DNA from: Pseudoprimorskyibacter sp.
Lineage (GTDB): Bacteria > Pseudomonadota > Alphaproteobacteria > Rhodobacterales > Rhodobacteraceae
DNA length: 34,512 bases
Direction of reading: 5' to 3'
Assembly: GCA_029251265.1 (NCBI GenBank)
Contig: JAQXDR010000233.1
Location: 1-34,512 of the forward strand
In this document: positions 23,943 to 31,875 of the stretch, in pieces
How positions within the stretch are numbered: the stretch's first letter is position 1
Layout of the letters: every line of letters begins with the position of its first letter
Made by a program: the position numbers and the translations under genes
Notes under the pieces: generated by a model
Told to the model about the DNA's origin: nothing
The model's database searches: none
Seen by the model: the letters and a program-made list of their open reading frames with translations, nothing else

Positions 23943-24794
23943 ATGACGCAAATCCTGATACAAGGGATGTTGCTCAGCGGGCTCTACGCACTTATCGCGA
24001 TGGGTTTCATGCTGATATTTTCAATCGGGCGGACCTTGAATCTCGCCTATGGTGCCTATCTGCTCGTCGGTGGTTATGTTTATTTTTGGCTCTGCCAACA
24101 GATGGGACTGCCGCAGATCGTGGGGTTTGCCGGAGCGGTGACGGCGGGGGTCCTGATGGGGCTGCTGAAACACCGGCTGATCGTCAAAACGCTGAATGGT
24201 GATCATGTCGCGATCGAGATTTCGACACTGATACTGGCGGTCGTATTGCAAGCCGGTGTGGTTTTGCTTTTTGGCGACAGTTCGAAAATCCTGCTGCCCA
24301 TCGTACCTGGCGTCGTCACGGTTGCTGGCGCGCAGGTAACGTTCAATATTCTGACAGCCACGCTGATCAGTTGGGCGGTTATTATCGGCCTTTATCTTTA
24401 CATTAGTCGCACGCATACCGGCAGAGCGATGCAAGCGGTATCCATGGACGCAAAAGGGGCGGCGTTATCCGGAGTTGATCCGGACCGGATCAATCTGATC
24501 ACATGGGGCATATCCGGAGGCTTGGGCGCATTGGGTGGTGTCTTTTTTGCAAGCTATACGCAGCTGTACCCCGGGATGTGGGTAGCTCCGCTCATTATCT
24601 CTGTCGCAGTTGTGATTGTCGGGGGCATCGGTTCGATACTTGGAACCTTGGTGGTTGCGCATATCGTTGGCTTTATGGAGGTGGGTGTATCGTCTTGGAG
24701 CCCCGAGCTGCGTGGCGTATTCACGATGATCTTGATCGTCGCAGTTCTGGTCTTGAGGCCACAAGGACTGTTCGGGCGGGAGGAAACGCATTGA
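23943..24794 (+). CDS. livH: ABC transporter permease, LivH type
   Basis: A 283-residue inner-membrane permease with about eight hydrophobic spans. It opens MTQILIQGMLLSGLYALIAMGFMLIFSIGRTLNLAYGAYLL, the standard LivH beginning, ending the first segment with the conserved NLAYG (usually NxAHG). The EAA-like loop appears as TGRAMQAVSMDAKGAALSGVDPDRINLITWGISGGLGALGG. The start ATG 23943 has a moderate ribosome binding site (GAGGCAGG). It forms the transmembrane pore with the LivM-like partner, whose TTG start overlaps its stop. It is named by family resemblance, not proven substrate. Confidence 0.93.
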   Translation: MTQILIQGMLLSGLYALIAMGFMLIFSIGRTLNLAYGAYLLVGGYVYFWLCQQMGLPQIVGFAGAVTAGVLMGLLKHRLIVKTLNGDHVAIEISTLILAVVLQAGVVLLFGDSSKILLPIVPGVVTVAGAQVTFNILTATLISWAVIIGLYLYISRTHTGRAMQAVSMDAKGAALSGVDPDRINLITWGISGGLGALGGVFFASYTQLYPGMWVAPLIISVAVVIVGGIGSILGTLVVAHIVGFMEVGVSSWSPELRGVFTMILIVAVLVLRPQGLFGREETH

Positions 24795-25747
24795 ATTTGC
24801 GGTGGTACCATGCGCTCTTTTGGGGTGTTGGAATAGGCGGCATGTATCTTATGCCCGAGTTTGTCGAACGCGGCACCCTGCGCACGATGATTCAGGCCTG
24901 TTACCTTGCCATCTTTGCTATGAGTTGGGACGTCTTAAGCGGTCGGACCGGTTATATCAGCTTCGGTCACCCATTCCTGATCGGAATTGGGGCCTATTCG
25001 ACAGCGATTTTATCCAAGAAATTTGGTGTTCCTCCGGAATATTCTATCCCTCTTGCGATCGTCATCACGATGTTTGGTGGACTTGTCGTCCTGTTGCCTG
25101 CCTTGCGGATCAAGGGCAGTTACTTTGCATTGGTCACACTGGCCTTCATGGAGTTGATGTATCAATTGGTGCAGGTTATCCGGCCTGATCTTACCGGGGG
25201 AACACGTGGCATAACCGGCATCAAATCCCTGACGCGTGGGGCTGAGGCGGGCTACGAGCTTGCCGTGACCCTGATGCTGGGGGTGGCTTTGGGGCTATGG
25301 TTGCTGATGCGGACACGCTTTGGAACCGCCCTTTGGGCAATTGGTATGGATGAGGATTCTGTTCGGGGGTCTGGGTTATCTACGACGCGTCTAAAAACGA
25401 TGGCCTTTTTAGTGAGCGCGCTCGTCGCTGGATTGGGTGGCGCGTACTACGCGCATTACACCGGCTCACTTGCGCCACGCGCCCTATTTGATATCGATTT
25501 TCTATTCACAATCATTGTAGCCGCATTGATTGGCGGTGCCGGCACCATTATCGGACCGATGTTTGGCGCGTTCTTCCTAATCTTTCTGTTGGAATGGTTG
25601 CGCCCGATTTTACCAGGCGCTGAGCGTTACTTTGTTTATGGCGGCGTGGCGCTGATTTTATATATGTATCAACCAAAAGGACTGGTTGCGATCGCGCAAA
25701 GCCTTCGTGACAGAGTGCGGGGGGACAACTATGACCATCGCGCTTGA
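24791..25747 (+). CDS. livM: ABC transporter permease, LivM type (TTG start)
   Basis: A 318-residue LivM-like permease with about eight spans. Landmarks are MSWDVLSGRTGYISFGHPFLIGIGAY near residue 45, the conserved LivM entry, then LPALRIKGSYFALVTLAFMELMYQ and GGTRGITGI. The coupling loop is ALWAIGMDEDSVRGSGLSTTRLKTMAFLVSALVAGLGGAYYAH. I choose TTG 24791, which gives a TTGA overlap with the livH stop and has GGGAGG 8 nt upstream. The frame reaches back to an ATG at 24503, but that lies inside livH and gives no LivM-like sequence. The end overlaps the livG-type gene by 17 bp. It pairs with LivH to form the channel. Confidence 0.92.
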   Translation: MNLRWYHALFWGVGIGGMYLMPEFVERGTLRTMIQACYLAIFAMSWDVLSGRTGYISFGHPFLIGIGAYSTAILSKKFGVPPEYSIPLAIVITMFGGLVVLLPALRIKGSYFALVTLAFMELMYQLVQVIRPDLTGGTRGITGIKSLTRGAEAGYELAVTLMLGVALGLWLLMRTRFGTALWAIGMDEDSVRGSGLSTTRLKTMAFLVSALVAGLGGAYYAHYTGSLAPRALFDIDFLFTIIVAALIGGAGTIIGPMFGAFFLIFLLEWLRPILPGAERYFVYGGVALILYMYQPKGLVAIAQSLRDRVRGDNYDHRA

Positions 25748-26474
25748 GGTGTCACACTTGGTCAAACGGTTTGGCGGATTAATCGCGACCAATGATCTGT
25801 CATTTACGTTGAACGAGGGCGAGAGCCTTGGGCTGATCGGTCCCAATGGTGCGGGCAAAACGACGGTTTTCTCGCAGATCATGGGGGAATTGCGCCAGAC
25901 ATCGGGGACTATTTGCTATTTCGGGCAGGACATTGGCGGGTTGTCAACGCCAGAACGGATCGCAAAAGGCATAGGCCGCACATATCAGGTGCCGCGCCCG
26001 TTCTCTGATCTGACTGTGCGCGAAAACATTCGCGTGGGCCTAATGCCGGACAGTTTGATCAGTATGATCTTTGGACGATCTGACCAGAGCAAAGAAAACG
26101 AACTTGGTCAATCGGTTGGGTTTTCGATCCGCGATCTCGATAAATCCGCATCCGAACTGGCTATGGGTGATCTACGCAAGCTAGAGCTGGCACGGACCCT
26201 TGCAACAGGGGCACGCGTGTTGCTGCTTGACGAGGTCTTTGCAGGTCTGACCACCGGCGAGATCTCTATGATTTCAGATCTTTTAAAAGATTTGCGCAGA
26301 CGCGGTTTTACGTTTTTGATTGTGAGCCACGATCTGCCTGCGATGGAGCCATTGATCGACAAAGCGATTGCCATTGAACGCGGGACAATGATCGCCGAGG
26401 GTGTTTTTTCAGACGTTCTGGCCAATCATGATGTGCGGGCATCTTACCTTGGAGACACAGATGTTGGTTCTTGA
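25731..26474 (+). CDS. livG: ABC transporter ATPase, LivG type
   Basis: A 247-residue ATP-binding subunit. Walker A is GPNGAGKTT at 37-45. The Q-loop region is GRTYQVPRPFSDLTVREN, typical of LivG. Walker B is VLLLDEVFAGL and the H-loop is IVSHD. The signature region reads ASELAMGDLRKLELAR, so the LSGGQ-type motif has become LAMGD, a divergent but known style in LivG relatives. The C-terminal YLGDTDV matches the usual end of LivG. The start ATG 25731 follows GGGGGGA and overlaps livM by 17 bp; the longer frame from 25686 is livM shadow. It dimerises with LivF to power import and ends in a 14-bp overlap with livF. Confidence 0.93.
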   Translation: MTIALEVSHLVKRFGGLIATNDLSFTLNEGESLGLIGPNGAGKTTVFSQIMGELRQTSGTICYFGQDIGGLSTPERIAKGIGRTYQVPRPFSDLTVRENIRVGLMPDSLISMIFGRSDQSKENELGQSVGFSIRDLDKSASELAMGDLRKLELARTLATGARVLLLDEVFAGLTTGEISMISDLLKDLRRRGFTFLIVSHDLPAMEPLIDKAIAIERGTMIAEGVFSDVLANHDVRASYLGDTDVGS

Positions 26475-27165
26475 AATTGAAAACCTGTCAGCCTTTTATG
26501 GCAAGGCGCAGGCACTGCGCGAGGTCAGCCTGACGGTAAACGAGGGTGAATGTATTGCTATCGTCGGGGCAAATGGCGCGGGCAAATCTACCCTGCTGGA
26601 TTCAATCATGGGATTGGTCAAAACGCGTGGCACAGTTCGCTTGCACGGAGAGGATATCACAGGTTTGCGGTGCGCGCAGATTGTCAAGCGAGGCGTGGGC
26701 TATGCCCCGGAACGATTTAACTTGTTTCCGCATATGACGGTTCGAGACAACCTTCTGGTCGGGGCATTTACTGCAAGAAATGAGATTGCTAAAAACCTCG
26801 ATGCGGTACATCGGTTGTTTCCCCGTTTGGCAGAACGAGAAAACCAAGAAACCTCGACACAATCAGGCGGCGAACGGCAGATGGTTTCTTTAGGCCGTGC
26901 GCTTATGTCTTCGCCAAATGTGCTGCTGGTCGATGAACCCACGATCGGTCTTGCGCCCAAGGTCTGCGGCGAACTGGCCAAGGTGCTGCAGCGCCTTTCA
27001 AAAGAAATGGGCCTGACCGTGATTGTGACTGAGCAGAACGCCAACTTTGCAATTTCACTGGCTGAACGTTTGTACGTCTTGGAAGGTGGTCGCATTACCG
27101 CGCAGGGAACTGCAGCAGATCTGAGCAAGGACGACATTCTTGCCAAGAGCTATTTTGGAGCATGA
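26461..27165 (+). CDS. livF: ABC transporter ATPase, LivF type
   Basis: A 234-residue ATP-binding subunit, the second ATPase of the Liv-type importer. It begins LEIENLSAFYGKAQALREVSL, the LivF opening. Walker A is GANGAGKST at 36-44, followed by the LivF-specific GVGYAPERFNLFPHMTVRDNL. The signature is SGGERQMVSLGRALMSSPN, and Walker B VLLVDEPTIGLAPK is the classic LivF form with GLAP. The H-loop position carries TEQNANFA, where LivF proteins use a glutamine in place of histidine. The start ATG 26461 has GGAG upstream and overlaps livG by 14 bp. It is the last gene of the operon; no intrinsic terminator is obvious in the 280 bp after it. Confidence 0.95.
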   Translation: MLVLEIENLSAFYGKAQALREVSLTVNEGECIAIVGANGAGKSTLLDSIMGLVKTRGTVRLHGEDITGLRCAQIVKRGVGYAPERFNLFPHMTVRDNLLVGAFTARNEIAKNLDAVHRLFPRLAERENQETSTQSGGERQMVSLGRALMSSPNVLLVDEPTIGLAPKVCGELAKVLQRLSKEMGLTVIVTEQNANFAISLAERLYVLEGGRITAQGTAADLSKDDILAKSYFGA

Positions 27166-27369
27166 TCCAGAGTTAACGGCAACCTTAGTCGTCTAGATTT
27201 GACACACTAGGTTGGCTTGTCAGTATGTTCGACCCGCAGCGGTATCCAGCAGACTTGGATCTCAAAGAAATTTTTGTTTAATGAAGCAAACCAAGCACCT
27301 TTCGGTCTTGGTAGAGGCGTTTTCGCGTGGTGTTCCGAAATCATTTTATCACGCATAAAAAAAGGAGAG

Positions 27370-27423
27370 TAAAACAGTCAACATACTTGCAAACTGATTT
27401 GATTTTGAATACTGACTGTTTTA
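27370..27423. repeat. 11-bp inverted repeat flanking the iron-type SBP promoter
   Basis: TAAAACAGTCA (27370-27380) and TGACTGTTTTA (27413-27423) are exact inverted copies 32 nt apart, bracketing the candidate -35 and spacer. The right copy forms the left part of the TGA-N9-TCA box. The left copy read on the minus strand also resembles that box (TGACTGTTTTACTCT), so two dimers could bind around the promoter. Confidence 0.6.
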
Positions 27424-27427
27424 GTCA
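27413..27427 (+). promoter_or_regulatory. TGA-N9-TCA iron-responsive operator candidate (IRO-box type)
   Basis: TGACTGTTTTAGTCA matches exactly the TGA-N9-TCA pattern proposed for the RirA iron regulator in alphaproteobacteria and is itself a 5-bp dyad. It overlaps the probable -10 of the iron-type SBP gene and would repress it when iron is sufficient. The match is seen directly; RirA control is inferred from published motif knowledge and gene context. Confidence 0.55.
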
Positions 27428-27445
27428 ATCAAATTGGAGATCCTA

Positions 27446-28450
27446 ATGACGCGTACTGTCCTGACCTCGGTCCTCGCATTAAGCCTTGCCGCGCCGCTCG
27501 CAGCGTCGGAATTAAACCTCTATAGCGCCCGCCATTATGATACGGATGAGCGTCTTTATTCGGATTTTACGGCCGCGACTGGTATCAAGATCAACCGCAT
27601 CGAAGGCAAAGCAGACGCGCTCATGGCACGTATGGCTGCCGAAGGTCAAAATTCGCCAGCTGATGTTTTGCTCACGGTAGACACCTCGCGTCTAGAGCGT
27701 GCAAAGAACGCCGGCGTTCTGCAGGCCCTCGACAATGCGACGCTTGAGGCATCTGTGCCTGCCGAATTCCAAGATACCGAAAACCAATGGTTTGGTTTCA
27801 GCTCAAGAGCGCGGATTATCTTTTATGATAAGAATGATGTTGCAAACCCACCTGAGACATATGCCGACTTGGCCAAGCCGGAATATAAAGGGATGGTTTG
27901 CATCCGCTCCGGCACAAACGTCTACATGCAGACTATCCTTGCGTCCATCATAACGCATGAAGGAGAGGATGCAGCGACTGATTGGGCGGCAGGGGTTCTG
28001 GCAAACTTTGCGCGCGACCCACAAGGTGGTGACACGGATCAGTTGCGCGGGATTGTATCCGGTGAATGCGATATCGCTTTGACAAACACCTATTATTACG
28101 CACGTTCAATTCGTAAGGACGTTTCGGGTTTGTCGGGTGCGGATAATATCGGCTGGGTGTTCCCAAATCAGGAAGATCGTGGCGCGCATGTGAACTTGTC
28201 CGGTGGCGGAATTGCAGCTTATGCACCAAACTACGATAACGCAGTTGCATTTTTGGAGTACCTCGCAAGTGATCAGGCGCAGCAGTATTTTGCGGCCGGC
28301 AATGACGAATATCCTGTTGTTCCGGGTACGTCTCTGAGCTCGTCTGTTGAAAGTTTGGGCACGTTCAAGGCGGACGATGTAGACCTGAGCGTTGTTGCAA
28401 AAAATGTTCCTGCAGCGCAGGTTATTTTCAACCAAGTCGGCTGGAAATAA
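27446..28450 (+). CDS. Fe(3+) ABC transporter substrate-binding protein (FutA/FbpA/AfuA type), orphan
   Basis: A 334-residue periplasmic ferric-ion binding protein. The signal peptide covers about residues 1-20 (TVLTSVLALSLAAPLAA, cleavage near AAS-ELNL). The mature protein begins LNLYSARHYDTDERLYSDFTAATG, the recognisable FutA/IdiA pattern whose His and Tyr contribute to iron binding, then RMAAEGQNSPADVLLTVDTSRLERA. The strand-and-helix GECDIALTNTYYYARS carries the paired tyrosines that ligate Fe(3+). Iron-type operator sequence lies in the promoter. The start ATG 27446 has GGAG upstream. A strong intrinsic terminator follows and there is no permease or ATPase, so it is a single-gene unit whose membrane partners are elsewhere. 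Confidence 0.92.
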   Translation: MTRTVLTSVLALSLAAPLAASELNLYSARHYDTDERLYSDFTAATGIKINRIEGKADALMARMAAEGQNSPADVLLTVDTSRLERAKNAGVLQALDNATLEASVPAEFQDTENQWFGFSSRARIIFYDKNDVANPPETYADLAKPEYKGMVCIRSGTNVYMQTILASIITHEGEDAATDWAAGVLANFARDPQGGDTDQLRGIVSGECDIALTNTYYYARSIRKDVSGLSGADNIGWVFPNQEDRGAHVNLSGGGIAAYAPNYDNAVAFLEYLASDQAQQYFAAGNDEYPVVPGTSLSSSVESLGTFKADDVDLSVVAKNVPAAQVIFNQVGWK

Positions 28451-28469
28451 GTCTCTTGAGAGTAGATTG

Positions 28470-28499
28470 GCTCGGGGAGTTTTCTTCCCGGGCTTTTTT
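28470..28499 (+). terminator. Rho-independent terminator after the iron-type SBP gene
   Basis: A 10-bp stem (28470-28479 with 28484-28493, two G-T wobbles) and a TTTT loop are followed by six T residues (28494-28499), 20 bp past the stop. This is the clearest intrinsic terminator in the window. Confidence 0.9.
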
Positions 28500-28544
28500 G
28501 TTTCTGGCAGTTACAGTTCGTCTGAATTAAGAAAAAACAATCAG

Positions 28545-29228
28545 TTAAGGACTGAGCAACGCATCTTTAAGAGATGCAAACTGTTCCGGCTGATCGCGTA
28601 GATCCAGTTGTGTAACAAGATCTCTCAAATGCTCTCTCATCAACTCTGCTGCGGCCTCTCCATTGTGCGCATGTAATGCGTCCACCAGCGCATGATGCGC
28701 GTCGCTTTCACAAAGGGCGTTGCGTCTGCGCCAATACAAAGCAATGACCAACGACGATCTAGAGATCAGCTGACGTATAAACGTTTCTATCGTTTTTTGA
28801 TCGGCGATCCGTGCAATTTCAATGTGGAACTGACCGGATAATTTTAGCGCCATTCCTGAATTTCCTGCGTGAACGGCTGCATGTTCATCATCAATATGTC
28901 GATGCAACAGCGCAATGTCCGCATCTGTGCTACGTTCTGCTGCTGCGTGCGTTATCCGAGGCTCCAGCAAGGCACGTGCCTCAAAAACCTCTCTTGCTTC
29001 TTTTATTGTGGGTTTGGCGACAAAGGCACCGCGGTTGCGCTCAATTGTGACCAAACCATCATGAGCCAGCCGCCTCAATGCCTGACGCACGACTGTGCGG
29101 CCGACGCTGTAAATTTCGCCTACTTCGTCTTCTGACAACTTCATGCCCGGCAGAACTTTGTGCTCGTGCACGGCCTCGGTCAGATGATCTGCAATTTTCT
29201 CAGCAGTTGGTGCGGACGGTGCTTGCAT
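28545..29228 (-). CDS. GntR-family transcriptional regulator, FCD (FadR-like) subgroup
   Basis: A 227-residue regulator. The N-terminal winged helix (about 5-72) has EKIADHLTEAVHEHKVLPGMKLSEDEVGEIYSVGRTVVRQALRRLAHDGLV, with the GRTVVRQALRRL recognition helix of the family and the wing NRGAFVA. The C-terminal FCD helical bundle carries the expected metal-binding histidines, H135 (FHIEIA), H178/H179 (SDAHHALVDAL) and H200 (MREHL). The start is ATG 29228 with AAGGG upstream; the frame runs on to 29375, but that extra part includes operator sequence. It is divergent from the PotADBC-type operon and probably represses it and itself through the dyads at 29322-29335 and 29367-29376. The effector, often a carboxylic acid, is unknown. 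Confidence 0.93.
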   Translation of the reverse strand: MQAPSAPTAEKIADHLTEAVHEHKVLPGMKLSEDEVGEIYSVGRTVVRQALRRLAHDGLVTIERNRGAFVAKPTIKEAREVFEARALLEPRITHAAAERSTDADIALLHRHIDDEHAAVHAGNSGMALKLSGQFHIEIARIADQKTIETFIRQLISRSSLVIALYWRRRNALCESDAHHALVDALHAHNGEAAAELMREHLRDLVTQLDLRDQPEQFASLKDALLSP

Positions 29229-29321
29229 ATTCAACCCTTCTGGCCGCGACTCTCGATATTTTTCTACCGAAAAAGTGCAATTGACCACAAGAACCTGTTT
29301 TTTTGAATCACTAAGGGGTAG

Positions 29322-29335
29322 GATTGTGTACAATC
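29322..29335. promoter_or_regulatory. Candidate GntR operator 1, GATTGT-GT-ACAATC
   Basis: A perfect 6-bp inverted repeat with a 2-base centre lies 93 bp upstream of the GntR start and 141 bp from the pot-type ATPase gene. The TTGTGTACAA core resembles known FCD-subgroup GntR sites (TTGTATACAA type). Inferred role: autoregulation. Confidence 0.6.
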
Positions 29336-29366
29336 TAAGTCTGAATATGCAACAAAGACTGCAAAG

Positions 29367-29376
29367 ATTGCACAAT
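29367..29376. promoter_or_regulatory. Candidate GntR operator 2, ATTG-CA-CAAT, on the pot-type promoter -35
   Basis: A shorter dyad shares the GATTG...CAAT shape of operator 1, 31 bp away, and overlaps the candidate -35 TTGCAC of the pot-type operon. Occupation would block RNA polymerase. It is weaker than operator 1 as a match. Confidence 0.45.
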
Positions 29377-29476
29377 TATTAGGCGTTTCCTGTATTTCGG
29401 GGGCTAAAGAATCTGTTCCATCTTCAAGATTCGCCCTTTCATGCCGCAGGGTATCGCAACAAGCACCGGGGATCTC

Positions 29477-30460
29477 ATGCGCTCTACCTTTGACCTAGAA
29501 TTAAATAACGTTACCAAAGCTTACGGCGATACGGTGGCAGTAGATAGCATAGATCACCTGTTTTCAGCTGGCACCTATGCCTGTTTGCTTGGCCCGTCGG
29601 GGTGTGGCAAATCGACGACCCTACGCATGATTGCTGGGCATGAATCGGTGACGAACGGCACAATTTTACTAAACCAATCAGACATAGCACACCTTGCTCC
29701 GGCAAAACGCGGCACGGCCATGATGTTTCAAAACTATGCGCTGTTTCCACATTTGTCTGTGCTGGACAATGTCGCGTTCAGTCTGCGAATGAAGGGCGAA
29801 GATGCGGCGGTGCGTCACGCAAGGGCAGGCGAAATGCTTGATCTGGTCGCAATGACGGCGTTCGCGGATCGGATGCCGGACCAACTGTCCGGAGGGCAAC
29901 AGCAAAGGGTTGCATTGGCACGAGCGCTGATCACCAACCCGCAGGTCCTGTTATTGGATGAACCGTTGTCGGCATTAGACCCGTTTTTGCGCATTCGTAT
30001 GCGTGCGGAACTGAAAAAGCTACAGCAAGAGCTGGGTATTACATTTATTCATGTGACGCATGGCCAGGACGAGGCGCTGGCGTTGGCAGACGAAATCGTC
30101 GTGATGAATGACGCGCGTATCGAACAGGCCGGCCCTGCTCGCTCTGTGTTTGATGCACCAAAGACCGCGTTTGTCGCCCAATTTATAGGTGCACATAATG
30201 TGCTGTCTCTGCCCGAAGGTCTTTTTGCTGTCAGATCTGACGCTCTGAGCATTACCGATGTGGCGTCCGCGCGTCTGGAGGCGCGGATAACCAGCATCGA
30301 ATATCAAGGTACACATGTTTCGTTGACTGCAGCACTGAGCGGAGACCAATCGGTCACCGTCGCGTTGACAGATAAAGATTTCTTCGGGGACCCGAAGAAT
30401 ACGGGCGAGGCCATCGGTCTCGACTGGAAGATGCAGGACGCGCACCCGCTGCGCGCCTGA
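29477..30460 (+). CDS. potA: ABC transporter ATP-binding protein, PotA/Fbp-like with TOBE domain
   Basis: A 327-residue ATPase. Walker A is GPSGCGKST (39-47), the Q-loop is MMFQNYALFPHLSV with Q85, the signature is LSGGQQQR (137-144), Walker B is LLLDEPLSALDP (158-169) and the H-loop is HVTHGQDEA. The C-terminal third after PKTAFVAQFIGAHNVL is a TOBE-type regulatory domain. This is the arrangement of polyamine/opine/iron importer ATPases (PotA-like). I start at ATG 29477 because CGGGGA precedes it; ATG 29441 upstream lacks a ribosome binding site. It is first in a five-gene operon divergent from the GntR gene. The name follows the family; a non-polyamine substrate is likely given the racemase in the operon. 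Confidence 0.88.
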   Translation: MRSTFDLELNNVTKAYGDTVAVDSIDHLFSAGTYACLLGPSGCGKSTTLRMIAGHESVTNGTILLNQSDIAHLAPAKRGTAMMFQNYALFPHLSVLDNVAFSLRMKGEDAAVRHARAGEMLDLVAMTAFADRMPDQLSGGQQQRVALARALITNPQVLLLDEPLSALDPFLRIRMRAELKKLQQELGITFIHVTHGQDEALALADEIVVMNDARIEQAGPARSVFDAPKTAFVAQFIGAHNVLSLPEGLFAVRSDALSITDVASARLEARITSIEYQGTHVSLTAALSGDQSVTVALTDKDFFGDPKNTGEAIGLDWKMQDAHPLRA

Positions 30461-30493
30461 ATGTATTAAGCAATCCAAGTCGGGGAGACTGAC

Positions 30494-31768
30494 ATGACGA
30501 CGATTTCCAAGGTCCGCTATTCGCGGAGATCTCTTCTCAAGACTGGCGGAGCAGCCTTAGCAGCAGCCGCTTTGCCCGCGCCCATGGTGTGGGGTCAAGA
30601 GACCAAAAACATCACGCTACGCCAGTTTGGCACAGGGGTATCCAATCTGAACGAAGTAGCCAACAAGGTCAAAGAAGATCTTGGGTTTAATCTTGAAATG
30701 ACGGCTCTGGACAGCGACAGTGTTACGCAGCGCGCCGCGACCCAGCCGGACAGTTTTGATATCGCGGATATCGAATACTGGATCTGTAAAAAGGTCTGGC
30801 CGACAGGCAACTTGCAGGCCATGGATACGTCCAAAATTGCCAATTACGACAAAATCGTGGGCATCTTCCGCTCGGGCAAGCTGACGCCTGAATCTGTGAT
30901 TGCGCAAGGTACAGCGCCGCACTCGGTCGGGTTTACGGATGGCCCCGGTGGACGCAGCTTTGCCGATAACGAGAGCGGTTGGATGACCTTGATTCCAACT
31001 ATTTATAACGCTGACACACTTGGTATACGTCCGGACCTGATCGGTCGTCCGATCAGAAACTGGAGCGAATTGCTGAACCCAGAGTTCAAGGGCAAGGCGT
31101 CTATCCTCGACATCAGTTCCATCGGGATCATGGACATGGCGATGGTTGTGGAATCCATGGGTGAATATACCTATCCTGACAAAGGCAACATGACCAAAGA
31201 AGAAATCGATATGACAATCGGTATCTTCACCGAGGCGAAAAGAGCCGGACAATTCCGCGCATTCTGGAAGTCGTTTGACGAAAGCGTCAACCTGATGGCA
31301 TCGGGTGAAGTCGTCATCCAGTCCATGTGGTCGCCTGCGATTACAGCGGTACGTTCGCGCGGTATTCCATGCGTCTACCAGCCTCTGGAAGAGGGCTACC
31401 GGTCTTGGGGCGGCGGCATCGGCCTGTCCGCGTCGCTGAGCGGCATGGAGCTTGATGCAGCCTACGAATACATCAACTGGTATCTGTCCGGTTGGGTCGG
31501 CGGCTTCCTGATGCGTCAGGGTTATTATTCTGCCGTTCCAGAGACCTCCAAGAACTTCATGAGCGAAAATGAGTGGGGCTATTGGTTCGAAGGCAAGCCG
31601 GCAACGGATGTTATCACGAACCCATTTGGTGATCCGCTAGCACAGGCTGGTGAAGTCCGGGATGGCGGCTCTTTCTACGACCGAATGGGTGCTGTTGCGT
31701 GCTGGAACGCCGTCATGGACGAAAACCAGTACATGGTTCGCAAGTGGAACGAATTTGTCGCGGCATAA
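30494..31768 (+). CDS. potD: ABC transporter substrate-binding protein, PotD-like, with Tat signal
   Basis: A 424-residue extracellular binding protein of the spermidine/putrescine-type group, somewhat longer than PotD (about 350). The N-terminus has a twin-arginine signal, SRRSLLKTGGAALAAAALPA, with cleavage near APMVWGQ, implying folding or cofactor binding in the cytoplasm before export. The mature protein has ITLRQFGTGVSNLNEVANKVKE, DSFDIADIEYW, NPEFKGKASILDISSIGIMD, SGEVVIQSMWSPAITAVRS and a tryptophan-rich end. The start ATG 30494 follows GGGGAGAC. It lies 33 bp after the ATPase gene and is followed by a stem-loop before the permease genes. The ligand is unknown, but the operon context suggests an amino-acid-like or hydantoin-like compound. 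Confidence 0.9.
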   Translation: MTTISKVRYSRRSLLKTGGAALAAAALPAPMVWGQETKNITLRQFGTGVSNLNEVANKVKEDLGFNLEMTALDSDSVTQRAATQPDSFDIADIEYWICKKVWPTGNLQAMDTSKIANYDKIVGIFRSGKLTPESVIAQGTAPHSVGFTDGPGGRSFADNESGWMTLIPTIYNADTLGIRPDLIGRPIRNWSELLNPEFKGKASILDISSIGIMDMAMVVESMGEYTYPDKGNMTKEEIDMTIGIFTEAKRAGQFRAFWKSFDESVNLMASGEVVIQSMWSPAITAVRSRGIPCVYQPLEEGYRSWGGGIGLSASLSGMELDAAYEYINWYLSGWVGGFLMRQGYYSAVPETSKNFMSENEWGYWFEGKPATDVITNPFGDPLAQAGEVRDGGSFYDRMGAVACWNAVMDENQYMVRKWNEFVAA

Positions 31769-31802
31769 CTTTGAAACGCTGCTTGGAAACTGGTGGCGAT
31801 AC

Positions 31803-31823
31803 GCGGGGGGCTATGTCCCCCGC
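31803..31823 (+). promoter_or_regulatory. Intercistronic stem-loop between the potD- and potB-type genes
   Basis: GCGGGGG (31803-31809) and CCCCCGC (31817-31823) form a perfect 7-bp stem with a 7-nt loop, 34 bp past the stop of the binding-protein gene. ACCTTTTATA follows, so partial termination is possible. It matches the pattern after the SBP genes of the tct and liv-type operons. Confidence 0.7.
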
Positions 31824-31875
31824 ACCTTTTATAAGATACGACACATAAAAACTGTCATTACCGTGAGGTGATAAT

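Larger units (their letters stand above)
27166..27445. promoter_or_regulatory. Iron-type SBP promoter region
   Basis: These 280 bp precede the iron-type SBP gene. They contain an 11-bp inverted repeat (27370-27380 and 27413-27423), a candidate -35 TTGCAA (27387-27392) and, 17 bp on, a weak -10 TACTGA (27410-27415). A TGA-N9-TCA box overlaps that -10. No terminator for the liv-type operon and no ORF are evident. Confidence 0.55.
29229..29476. promoter_or_regulatory. Divergent GntR / pot-type operon control region
   Basis: A 248-bp gap holding two related dyads and one plausible + strand promoter: -35 TTGCAC (29368-29373), 17-bp spacer, -10 TGTATT (29391-29396). The second dyad overlaps this -35. 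The region appears designed for joint control of both transcripts by the GntR protein. Confidence 0.6.

Noticed and set aside
24503-24790. N-terminal extension of the LivM-type permease
   Set aside because: It lies inside livH in another frame; TTG 24791 has a strong ribosome binding site and a stop overlap.
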